A stretch of DNA of 7,294 nucleotides. It comes from Gemmatimonadota bacterium. GTDB lineage: Bacteria > Gemmatimonadota > Gemmatimonadetes > Longimicrobiales > UBA6960. The DNA lies in NCBI GenBank assembly GCA_019347995.1, contig JAHWKH010000119.1, forward strand, positions 1 through 7,294, given 5' to 3'. The notes beneath the pieces are model-generated. The model had not been told where the DNA came from and did not search any database. It worked only from the letters and a program-made list of their open reading frames with translations. Positions 1 through 5,798 of the stretch are shown here, in pieces (within the stretch, counting starts at the first letter, position 1; each line of letters starts with the position of its first letter). A program made the translations under genes and the position numbers.

Positions 1-318
1 CTCCTGCTCGGGTCCTGCCTCCCCGAGGAGGACGAGCAGTGGGCCTGGCTCGAGGCCGTCCTCGACGTCGGCACACCGATCGCCGTGTTCCTCCACAAGC
101 CGCTGATGCCCCCGCCGGGCATCGGCGAGCGCGGCGGCTGGCGCTACGTGCTCGAGGACGAGTCCCGCCGGCTGGCCGCGCTGCTGGCCCGGCACCGGGA
201 GCGCCTGCCCTTCCGGGACGTGATCGGAGGCCGCTACGGCCTCGAGGACGCCGGACGGGCCCTGGAGGACGTGGCGGAGATGCGCGTCACGAAGGCGGTC
301 ATCGCGCCGAACGGCTGA
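1..318 (+). CDS. 3' part of a metallophosphoesterase-like / zinc-type dehydrogenase-tail chimeric protein (5' truncated)
   Basis: The frame is open from base 1 and ends in TGA at 316-318, giving the last 105 residues; the start lies outside the window. Residues about 1-66 look like the C-terminal half of a calcineurin-like metallophosphoesterase: a loop reading LPEEDEQWAWLE, then AVFLHKPL with a histidine of the kind used as a metal ligand, then an Arg/Leu-rich helix (RRLAALLARHR) that in this family leads into the strand before the GHxH motif. The GHxH motif never appears. From about residue 67 the sequence changes to RLPFRDVIGGRYGLEDAGRAL followed by VTKAVIAP, which is the usual C-terminus of medium-chain zinc-type alcohol dehydrogenases. 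The protein is therefore either a natural gene fusion or deletion, probably without phosphoesterase activity, or an assembly join. The family reading rests on motif memory only; the reading frame itself is secure. Confidence 0.72.
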   Translation, partial: LLLGSCLPEEDEQWAWLEAVLDVGTPIAVFLHKPLMPPPGIGERGGWRYVLEDESRRLAALLARHRERLPFRDVIGGRYGLEDAGRALEDVAEMRVTKAVIAPNG

Positions 319-321
319 TCC

Positions 322-335
322 GCCGGCGCGCCGGC
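322..335. terminator. Perfect GC palindrome between convergent genes, possible bidirectional terminator
   Basis: The 18 bases between the two convergent stop codons contain the perfectly self-complementary GCCGGCGCGCCGGC, able to form a 5-bp all-GC stem with a CGCG loop on either strand. No T tract follows on either side, so it is not a standard intrinsic terminator. Its position makes a role in ending both transcripts plausible, but in DNA this rich in GC it could also be chance. Confidence 0.35.
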
Positions 336-336
336 C

Positions 337-2640
337 TCAACCGTCGAGGACCTCCCGGATCTTATCCGCAAGCTCGTCGGGCGTGAAGGGCTTCTGCAGG
401 AAGGGCGTGCTCTCCTCCAGCACCCCGTGGCGGACGACGGCGTCGTCCGTGTAGCCCGACATGAAGATGACCTTGAGCCCCGGAACGCGCCGCCGGATAC
501 GCTCGGCCACCTCGCGGCCGCCCATGCGCGGCATGACCACGTCCGTGAGGAGGAGGTGCAGGGAGCCGTCGTGGTCGTCCAGGACCGCGAGGGCCGCCTC
601 GCCGTCCTGCGCCGTCAGCACGTCGTAGCCCCGTGCCTGCAGCGCCCGGCGAGCCAGCTCCCGCACCATGGGCTCGTCCTCGACCAGCAAGATGGTCTCG
701 CTGCCACCATCCCCCTGCGCGGCGGGCTCCGGCGCCTGCCCGGGCTTCCCTTCCTCGATCCGCGGGAGGTAGATGGAGAACGTGGATCCCTCGTCGGGCT
801 CGCTCTCGACGAGCACGTAGCCGCCGCTCTGCTTGACGATCCCGTAGGACATGGCGAGCCCGAGCCCCGTGCCCTTGCCGGGCTCCTTCGTGGTGAAGAA
901 CGGCTCGAAGATGAGGGCCACCGTGTCCTCGTCCATCCCGTGGCCGGTGTCGCGGACCACCACGCCCACGTAGGGCCCCTCGCTGGAGCCGGGGTGGGTG
1001 CGAACGAACGATTCCCCGAAGTGGCGCTCGTGGGTCTCGACGGTGAGCCGACCGCCCCGGGGCATGGCGTCGCGGGCGTTCACCACGAGGTTGAGCACGA
1101 CCTGCTCGATCTGCCCGGGATCGGCGCGCACCAGCCCGAGATCCGGGCTGAGCTCGAACCGCAGGTCCACGTCCTCTCCGATGAGGCGGCGCAGCATGGG
1201 CTCCATGCCCCGCATGACGGTGTTCAGGTCCACGATCCGGGGCTGGAGCACCTGGCGGCGGCTGAAGGCCAGGAGCTGCCGCGTCAGGGCGGCGGCGCGC
1301 GCCGCCGCGGCACGGATCTGCAAGAGGTCGGGGTACAGGCCATCGCGCTCTCCGACGTCGGACAGAAGCAGGTCGGTATGGCCCTGGATGACGGTGATGA
1401 TGTTGTTGAAGTCGTGGGCCACGCCCCCGGCGAGGCGACCGATGGACTCGATGCGCTGGGAGAGGCGAAGCTGCTCCTCCAGGCGCTTCTGCTCCGAGAT
1501 GTCGTCGATGACCGATACGGCGGTGAAGCGCCCGTCGGCCTCTCGCACCGCCGACACGTGCTCGTGGCACCACGCCCACGAGCCGTCCTCGCGGCGCAGC
1601 CGCACCTCCCGGTCGTAAAGCTCCTGCCCGCCCGACTCCAGCTCGGTCCACAGCTCGAGCCAGCTCTCGCGGTCCTCCGGGTGGACGAGCTCGCGCATCC
1701 GCCGCCCGACGGCGGTGTCCGCGGGCCACCTCAGGAGCCGGATGATGGCGGGGTTGGCGTCCAGGATGCGCGTCTCCTCGTCCATGACGAGGATGCCCAC
1801 GCCCGACGAGGCGAACACCCTCCCGTAACGCTGCTGGCTCTCCGCCAGCGCCGCCTCCACCCGCCGGTGCTCCGTCAGGTCCCACCCCACGACGAGATAG
1901 GCGGACGCTCCGCCGAAGCGGATCGGGCGCACCGGCGCCGACAGGAGGGTACGCCATTCGCCGGAGCTGTGGCGGAGCCTCATCTCCGCAGCCGGCTCGG
2001 GCTCCCCCGTCTCGGCCATCCGACGCATGCGCGCCTGGGCGCGCGTCACGTCCTCGGGATGGATCAGCTCCAGGAGGTCCCTGCCGATGACGTCGTCGAG
2101 ATCCTCCTCGCCCGCGTACGCGAGCCCCGTCCGGTTCGCGTAGAGGACGCGGCCCTGCTCGTGGATCACCACCGCCACGGGGAGGCGCTCCAGGATCTCG
2201 CGCAGGTCCTCCCGGGAGCGTGTGGCCGCCTCCTGCGCGCGCTTCAGCGCCGTGATGTCCTCCGCCACGGTGGCGACGCGCACCACGTCCCCGTCGTCGC
2301 CCTCGATGGGAAAGGCGCGGGAGCGGATCCACCGTTCACGGCCGTCGTCGAGTCGCAGCCGGAATTCCTCTTCCCAGCCGCCCCGGGCCTGGAGATGCAG
2401 GCGTTCCGATACCCGCTCCCGGTCCGCGGGGTGCACCCGCTCGAGCCACGACCTGGGGTCGGCGTACACGGACTCGCGCGAACGTCCCCAGACGGTCTCG
2501 TAGGCCGGGCTGACGTAGAGCATCTCGGTCAGGTGCGGGTCGGTGAGGAAGAAGACCTGCTCGATGGCCTCGGCGATCTGGCGGATGTGGGCGTCGCGAG
2601 TCCGCTCGTCGCCTCCCGGATCCCCGGACGCCCGGCTCAT
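337..2640 (-). CDS. Soluble hybrid sensor histidine kinase, PAS-PAS-PAS-HisKA-HATPase-REC
   Basis: The 767-residue protein has three PAS/PAC sensor domains (about 18-132, 143-258 and 268-382), each ending in a typical D-I/L-[TS]-E/A linker into a helix. A HisKA dimerisation domain follows with H-box GGVAHDFNN (phospho-accepting His409). The HATPase_c domain shows N-box [10 protein letters not shown] (Asn521), G1 DTGHGMD (Asp564), F-box FEPFFTTK (578-585) and G2 GKGTGLGLA (588-596). A C-terminal receiver domain (about 648-765) has acidic Asp655/Glu656, phospho-acceptor Asp700 in LLTDVVMP, Ser728 and Lys750, so all catalytic residues are present. No membrane segment is visible, so it should be cytoplasmic and sense an internal signal such as redox state or a small ligand. 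The ATG at 2640 is preferred because the open frame upstream overlaps the repressor gene and becomes Arg/Pro/Ser-rich shadow sequence. It lies 13 bases after the repressor stop, suggesting one operon. The receiver implies phosphotransfer to a separate partner not encoded here. Confidence 0.96.
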   Translation of the reverse strand: MSRASGDPGGDERTRDAHIRQIAEAIEQVFFLTDPHLTEMLYVSPAYETVWGRSRESVYADPRSWLERVHPADRERVSERLHLQARGGWEEEFRLRLDDGRERWIRSRAFPIEGDDGDVVRVATVAEDITALKRAQEAATRSREDLREILERLPVAVVIHEQGRVLYANRTGLAYAGEEDLDDVIGRDLLELIHPEDVTRAQARMRRMAETGEPEPAAEMRLRHSSGEWRTLLSAPVRPIRFGGASAYLVVGWDLTEHRRVEAALAESQQRYGRVFASSGVGILVMDEETRILDANPAIIRLLRWPADTAVGRRMRELVHPEDRESWLELWTELESGGQELYDREVRLRREDGSWAWCHEHVSAVREADGRFTAVSVIDDISEQKRLEEQLRLSQRIESIGRLAGGVAHDFNNIITVIQGHTDLLLSDVGERDGLYPDLLQIRAAAARAAALTRQLLAFSRRQVLQPRIVDLNTVMRGMEPMLRRLIGEDVDLRFELSPDLGLVRADPGQIEQVVLNLVVNARDAMPRGGRLTVETHERHFGESFVRTHPGSSEGPYVGVVVRDTGHGMDEDTVALIFEPFFTTKEPGKGTGLGLAMSYGIVKQSGGYVLVESEPDEGSTFSIYLPRIEEGKPGQAPEPAAQGDGGSETILLVEDEPMVRELARRALQARGYDVLTAQDGEAALAVLDDHDGSLHLLLTDVVMPRMGGREVAERIRRRVPGLKVIFMSGYTDDAVVRHGVLEESTPFLQKPFTPDELADKIREVLDG

Positions 2641-2653
2641 GGACACGTCCGCC

Positions 2654-3337
2654 TCACGTCGCGTCGGAGACGTAGATGCGGCGCGCCAGCTCCCGCCCCA
2701 CGGAGAAGGGATCGCCGCCGGCCCCGCCGACACGCACGCGCACCGGCCCGTCGAACGGCTCGTGGCCTTCCACGCGCACCTGTACGCCGGGCTTGAGTCC
2801 CCGCGCCTCCATGTAGCGCAGGCGCTCCGGGTCCTCGTCGGCCACCGCGCGGATGCGGACGTCCTCGCCCGCCCCGGCGTCGGCAAGGGTGGCGAAATCG
2901 ACGGCTTCGATCTCCCCGGCCGGGGTGGGGATGGGAGCACCGTGCGGGTCGTGGCTCGGGTCTTCCAGCGCGGCGGCCATGCGCCCGATGAGCCGATCGC
3001 TGGCGGCGTGCTCCAGCCGCTCGGCCTCGTCGTGCACGTCGTCCCACGAGTAGCCGAGCCGCCGCAGGAGATACGTCTCCAGGATGCGATGCCGCCGTAC
3101 GATGCGAAGAGCCTCGGCGCGGCCTTCCTCGGTGAGGCGGACGCCCTTGTACGGCAGGTGCTCCACGTAGCCCGCCTCGGCCAGGCGCTTGACCATACCC
3201 GTCACCGACGCAGGCTGCACGTCCAGGGACTGGGCGAGGGCGCTGGTGGCAGCCACCTCCCCCTGCTCGGTGAGGGAGAAGATCGCCTTGAGATAGTCCT
3301 CGACGGACCGGGACAGGGAGGGCAGGGGCTCGGGCAT
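2654..3337 (-). CDS. DtxR/MntR-family metal-dependent transcriptional repressor with FeoA-like C-terminal domain
   Basis: The protein has 227 residues, normal for full-length DtxR-type regulators. An N-terminal winged helix-turn-helix (about 10-72) includes the recognition region SLDVQPASVTGMVKRLAEAG. The dimerisation and metal-binding domain follows (about 73-125), then a C-terminal SH3/FeoA-like domain (about 145-224). Aligned by eye to Bacillus MntR, the ligands are Asp14 (MntR Asp8), His83 (His77), Glu106 (Glu99), Glu109 (Glu102) and His110 (His103). Glu rather than Cys at the Glu106 position is the manganese-type pattern; Lys17 replaces MntR Glu11. It probably represses metal uptake genes when Mn2+ (or Fe2+) is abundant. 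I chose ATG 3337 over an open frame reaching 3427: it gives the normal family N-terminus, has GAGGG just upstream, and the longer version would cross the apaG promoter and start. No metal transporter lies beside it, so its targets may be elsewhere, apart from possible autoregulation. Confidence 0.93.
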   Translation of the reverse strand: MPEPLPSLSRSVEDYLKAIFSLTEQGEVAATSALAQSLDVQPASVTGMVKRLAEAGYVEHLPYKGVRLTEEGRAEALRIVRRHRILETYLLRRLGYSWDDVHDEAERLEHAASDRLIGRMAAALEDPSHDPHGAPIPTPAGEIEAVDFATLADAGAGEDVRIRAVADEDPERLRYMEARGLKPGVQVRVEGHEPFDGPVRVRVGGAGGDPFSVGRELARRIYVSDAT

Positions 3338-3342
3338 GATGG

Positions 3343-3347
3343 CCCTC
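3343..3347 (-). promoter_or_regulatory. Ribosome binding site of the MntR-like gene
   Basis: GAGGG (minus strand) ends five bases before the ATG at 3337 and supports that start. The sequence TAGATT at 3348-3353 (minus strand), immediately upstream, fits a loose TANNNT -10 box, but then the mRNA would begin at about the Shine-Dalgarno site itself. The true promoter for this operon may therefore lie further upstream. Confidence 0.5.
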
Positions 3348-3367
3348 AATCTAGCGCATCGTGTGTG

Positions 3368-3380
3368 CCGCGGCCCGCGG
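3368..3380. promoter_or_regulatory. CCGCGG-C-CCGCGG dyad in the divergent promoter region, candidate operator
   Basis: Two CCGCGG hexamers separated by one C form a 13-base dyad in the 80-base gap between the MntR-like gene and apaG. It sits directly upstream of the -35 position of the apaG promoter and about 30 bases upstream of the repressor start, so a bound protein could affect both directions. It does not resemble the AT-containing MntR or DtxR boxes I know, so assignment to the neighbouring repressor is speculative. Confidence 0.3.
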
Positions 3381-3411
3381 TGGACCTCGTCGTGCGCGAA
3401 GCCGGTATAAT
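3381..3411 (+). promoter_or_regulatory. Sigma-70-type promoter of apaG, probably giving a leaderless mRNA
   Basis: A perfect TATAAT lies at 3406-3411, striking in such GC-rich DNA. A start site seven bases beyond the box falls on 3418, the A of the apaG ATG, so translation would begin at the mRNA 5' end. There is no Shine-Dalgarno sequence before the ATG, as expected for a leaderless gene. The best -35 candidate, TGGACC at 3381-3386, matches only 4 of 6 bases with a long 19-base spacer, so the -35 element is weak. Confidence 0.6.
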
Positions 3412-3417
3412 GGATCG

Positions 3418-3840
3418 ATGACTCCACTCTACGAGCGACTCAGCAATGGAATCCGCGTGCGGGTCCAGCCCCGCTTCTCCCTCGCGCGCTCCGAGCCCGC
3501 GGACCGGCAGTTCGTGTTCTCGTACCACGTCTTCCTCGAGAACCTCGGCGACCGGGCCGCCCAGCTCCTGTGGAGGCACTGGCACATCCACGACGCCACG
3601 GGCGACGACACCGAGGTCGACGGCGAGGGCGTGATCGGGCAGCAGCCCCTTCTCGTCCCCGGCGCACGCCACGAGTACGAGAGCTTCTGCGTGCTCCGGT
3701 CTCCCGTGGGATGGATGGAGGGGCACTACACGTTCGAGCGCGGGGACGGCACCCGCTTCGACGTGGCGATCCCCCGGTTCGAGCTGGCCGCGCCCATCTC
3801 CCTCCCCGAGAACGAAGAGGGCGACCCGCTGATGCACTAG
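3418..3840 (+). CDS. apaG: ApaG (CorD) family protein
   Basis: The 140-residue protein is slightly longer than the usual ~125 residues and is a single ApaG domain (DUF525), a fibronectin-III-like beta sandwich. Diagnostic stretches are GIRVRVQPRF near the N-terminus, FSYHVFLENLGDRAAQLLWR (34-53), RHWHIHDATGD (53-63), the glycine-rich GEGVIGQQPLLVPG (69-82), and SPVGWMEGHY (95-104) leading to FDVAIPRFEL (114-123). The acidic tail after residue 125 is an addition. The molecular function is not settled; the Salmonella homologue CorD affects Co2+ resistance and Mg2+ efflux, and in enterobacteria apaG sits beside apaH and ksgA, neither of which is here. The ATG at 3418 is chosen over an upstream open frame from 3361 because family homology begins here and the -10 box directly precedes it. 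The gene ends in tandem stops TAG TAG (3838-3843). Confidence 0.93.
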   Translation: MTPLYERLSNGIRVRVQPRFSLARSEPADRQFVFSYHVFLENLGDRAAQLLWRHWHIHDATGDDTEVDGEGVIGQQPLLVPGARHEYESFCVLRSPVGWMEGHYTFERGDGTRFDVAIPRFELAAPISLPENEEGDPLMH

Positions 3841-3868
3841 TAGAGCGGGCCTCGTTCCTCTATTTTTT
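3825..3868 (+). terminator. Weak hairpin over the apaG stop codon followed by a T run
   Basis: CCCGCT (3825-3830) can pair with AGCGGG (3844-3849) around a 13-base loop holding the tandem stop codons. A run of six T (3863-3868) follows, but 13 bases beyond the stem rather than directly after it. It is a poor intrinsic terminator by standard rules, though the T run stands out in this DNA. It may attenuate rather than stop transcription into the next small gene. Confidence 0.25.
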
Positions 3869-3901
3869 CCTGTTCGCCATCCGGCGCGTCTTCACATGAT
3901 C

Positions 3902-3908
3902 AAGGGGG
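3902..3908 (+). promoter_or_regulatory. Ribosome binding site of the 62-residue gene
   Basis: AAGGGGG lies four bases before the GTG at 3913 and is the best reason to accept that start. An ATG at 3896-3898 is in a different frame and does not lead to the conserved-looking helical protein. Confidence 0.5.
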
Positions 3909-3912
3909 TTCC

Positions 3913-4101
3913 GTGGACGACGTCACCGTCGACGCGAAACGTATCCTGCTCCGCTACGGAGCGCCCATATCCGTGCTCGACAAGGTCTCCGACAAAGAGC
4001 GTGTCGAGTTCGCCCGCACCATCGCCAAGACCACGCTCGCCGAGCGCCAGAAGCGCCTGAAGGAGCTGCTCGTGGAGCGAGGCTACATCGAGAAGAAGTG
4101 A
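3913..4101 (+). CDS. Small charged helical protein of unknown function
   Basis: A 62-residue protein begins at GTG 3913 with a purine-rich ribosome binding site. I do not recognise a family. It is rich in Lys, Arg, Glu and Asp, has no signal peptide, membrane segment or cysteine, and looks almost entirely helical. A first segment contains DAKRILLRYGAPIS; a second, EFARTIAKTTLAERQKRLKE, is amphipathic, and the protein ends in a basic GYIEKK tail. It lies 72 bases after apaG on the same strand and could be transcribed from the apaG promoter or from its own. The natural-looking amino-acid composition, ribosome binding site and TGA just before a convergent-gene hairpin favour a real gene over a shadow of the opposite strand. 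Possible roles such as nucleic-acid or protein binding are guesses. Confidence 0.68.
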   Translation: MDDVTVDAKRILLRYGAPISVLDKVSDKERVEFARTIAKTTLAERQKRLKELLVERGYIEKK

Positions 4102-4114
4102 CCGCCGGGCGGTC
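4100..4114. terminator. Hairpin between convergent genes
   Basis: GACCGC (4100-4105) pairs with GCGGTC (4109-4114) around a 3-base loop, starting within the stop codon of the 62-residue gene and ending 10 bases from the stop of the convergent transporter gene. There is no clear T tract on the plus strand; on the minus strand it is followed by ACTTCTTCTCG, moderately T-rich. It could serve both converging transcripts. Confidence 0.35.
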
Positions 4115-4124
4115 CGGCCACCCC

Positions 4125-5798
4125 CTACAGCGTCACCGCCGCCAGCGCGGTGGCCAGCGCCGCTCCCAGCGCCGCGGCCGAGAGGGCCAGCGGAAGCTGC
4201 GTGAGCACGTGGTCCATCACGTCGGAGCCGCACGCCAGGCTCGACAGGATCGTCGTGTCGCTGATGGGTGAGCACTGGTCCCCGAACACGGCCCCTCCCA
4301 GCACCGCCCCGAAACAGAGCGAGAGGTAGAAGGGGTCGGGATTCACGGCCCAGGCCAGGGGCATGGCCAGGGGGAAGACCACCGCGTAGGTCCCCCAGGA
4401 AGAGCCGATGGAGAAGGCCACGGCCATGCAGATCCCCATGAAGAGCGCCGGCAGGAAGATCACCGACACCATGTCGCTGGCGACCTCCACGATGAAGTTG
4501 GCGGTGCCAAGGTTGCGCGACACCGCCCCGAGCGTCACGGCCAACGCGAGCACGATGGCGCCGATGGTGACGCCCTTGCAGCCGTCCACGAAGCCGTTCA
4601 CCACGCCGCGCAGGCTCATGCCCTTGAGCAGGGCCAGCACCATGGCCGACAGCACGGCGAGCCCGAACGCTTCCGCGATGGGCACGTCGATGGAGGCCAG
4701 GAACACCTCGATCTGGCCCGCCCGCAGCCCCACGAACGCGGCGCCCACGACGCCGGTGAGGGCCGTGCCGATGAGCACGCCCAGGGGGACCATGAAGTCC
4801 TCCAGCCCCGGACGGTAGCCCGCCGGGATCCGCAGCCGGGAGAGCTCCTCCGCCGCCAGCGGCTCGGAGCCCGCCCGGTCCAGCTCGCCGGTGGTCCGGG
4901 CGCGGGTCTTCGCCGCCCGCATCTTCGCGCCCTCCCAGGGCAGCAGGTCAAGCGCGAAGAGCAGCGTGAGCGTGATGGCGAAGAGCCCGTAGAAGTTGAG
5001 GGGCACGGAGCGGAAGAAGAACGTCACCACGTCCTGCTCGGTCATGAAGAGCGGCGTGGTCCCCACCAGCAGCCCCGCCACGTACAGCGGCCACGCGTTC
5101 AGGGGGATCACCGTGGCGATGGGCGAGGCCGTGGAGTCCACGATGTACGACAGCTCCTCGTGGGAGACGCCCTCGGCGTCGGTGACCGGTCGCACCGTGG
5201 TGCCGGCCAGGATCGTGGAGATGGTGCCGCCCTGGTGGAAGACGATGCCCATGATCCACGCGAAGAGCTTGGCCGTCCTCGGTCCCCGCACGATCTTGCG
5301 CCCCGCCCACACGGCGAAGTGCTGCGCACCGCCGGTACGGGTCCAGAGGCCGATGAGGCCGCCCAGCGCCCACAGGTAGACCAGCAGGATGAGCGCGAAC
5401 GACTCGCTTCCGATGCTGGGTATGAGGAAGCGGTCGATGATGTTGGGATCCCTCACCACGAATCCGGCGACGGCGATGCCGGCGAAGAGGGAGCTCACCA
5501 CCTCCCGGGTGAAGAACACGAGCAGCAGGGTGACCAGGGCCGGCAGGAGCGAGCTCAGGCCGTAGTGTCCCCCCTGCTCGGGAGGGGCGACCCCGGTGGG
5601 GGCCGCGGCCAGCGCGTACGCCCCGGCCAGGGCGATGAGTACCAGCGGCCCCCAGCGGCGCACGGGCCCGCTTCCCGGCCGTTCCTCCTCGGTGGGGTCG
5701 TGGGTGCGGATCCCCGTCTCGGCGCCGGCGCCGGCGACGCCTCCCTCCTCCTCATGCTCTCGCCGTGTCGTTCCTCGCTCCGGCGTCGTCGGGCTCAA
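4125..5798 (-). CDS. NhaC-family Na+/H+ antiporter-like membrane transporter
   Basis: A 557-residue inner-membrane protein with about 11-12 hydrophobic segments after a charged, Pro/Gly-rich cytoplasmic N-terminus (1-48). NhaC-family signatures are GTTVRPVTD (199-207), LSYIVDSTASPIA (216-228), FSIGSSWGTYAVVFPLAMP (462-480) and the C-terminal GGAVFGDQCSPISDTTILSS (501-520) followed by VMDHVLTQLP. Family members exchange Na+ for H+, or organic anions as in MleN. A loop at about 290-330 is soluble. In many relatives the stretch before GxxxRPVTD carries Asp-Asp-Tyr; here Gly190-Gly191-Thr192 (in HQGGTIST) occupies that place, so coupling or substrate may differ. Translation begins at TTG 5798, supported by AGGGAGGT five bases upstream; an in-frame GTG at residue 46 would remove the soluble extension. 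The start overlaps the preceding gene by 47 bases, implying co-transcription and probable translational coupling. Confidence 0.93.
   Translation of the reverse strand: MSPTTPERGTTRREHEEEGGVAGAGAETGIRTHDPTEEERPGSGPVRRWGPLVLIALAGAYALAAAPTGVAPPEQGGHYGLSSLLPALVTLLLVFFTREVVSSLFAGIAVAGFVVRDPNIIDRFLIPSIGSESFALILLVYLWALGGLIGLWTRTGGAQHFAVWAGRKIVRGPRTAKLFAWIMGIVFHQGGTISTILAGTTVRPVTDAEGVSHEELSYIVDSTASPIATVIPLNAWPLYVAGLLVGTTPLFMTEQDVVTFFFRSVPLNFYGLFAITLTLLFALDLLPWEGAKMRAAKTRARTTGELDRAGSEPLAAEELSRLRIPAGYRPGLEDFMVPLGVLIGTALTGVVGAAFVGLRAGQIEVFLASIDVPIAEAFGLAVLSAMVLALLKGMSLRGVVNGFVDGCKGVTIGAIVLALAVTLGAVSRNLGTANFIVEVASDMVSVIFLPALFMGICMAVAFSIGSSWGTYAVVFPLAMPLAWAVNPDPFYLSLCFGAVLGGAVFGDQCSPISDTTILSSLACGSDVMDHVLTQLPLALSAAALGAALATALAAVTL

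Noticed and set aside
362..2332. A 656-codon minus-strand frame within the kinase gene
   Set aside because: It is Arg/Gly/Ala/Pro-rich, typical of an out-of-frame reading of GC-rich DNA, and shares the strand with the real kinase frame.
427..2796. A 789-codon open frame on the plus strand, antisense to the histidine kinase
   Set aside because: It mirrors the kinase codons in high-GC DNA, has low-complexity His/Asp/Val/Leu-rich composition with no domain, and runs on into the repressor gene. The opposite strand has every kinase motif intact.
2641..2940. A 100-residue N-terminal extension of the kinase
   Set aside because: It overlaps the MntR-like gene in another frame, is Arg/Pro/Ser-rich, and precedes a good ATG at 2640 directly before the first PAS domain.
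3361..3417. A 19-residue N-terminal extension of ApaG from a GTG at 3361
   Set aside because: It would include the TATAAT promoter box in the coding sequence and has an Arg/Ala-rich non-family sequence.
3338..3427. A 30-residue N-terminal extension of the MntR-like repressor
   Set aside because: It crosses the divergent promoter region and the apaG start, and family homology plus a ribosome binding site place the start at 3337.
3346..3837. A 163-codon frame antisense to apaG
   Set aside because: It is a shadow of a well-supported apaG frame, with no recognisable domain and no ribosome binding site that I can see.
5721..5737. GGCGCC/GGCGCCGG repeat
   Set aside because: It merely encodes the Ala-Gly run (AGAGAE) in the soluble N-terminus of the transporter, and shows no longer periodic structure.
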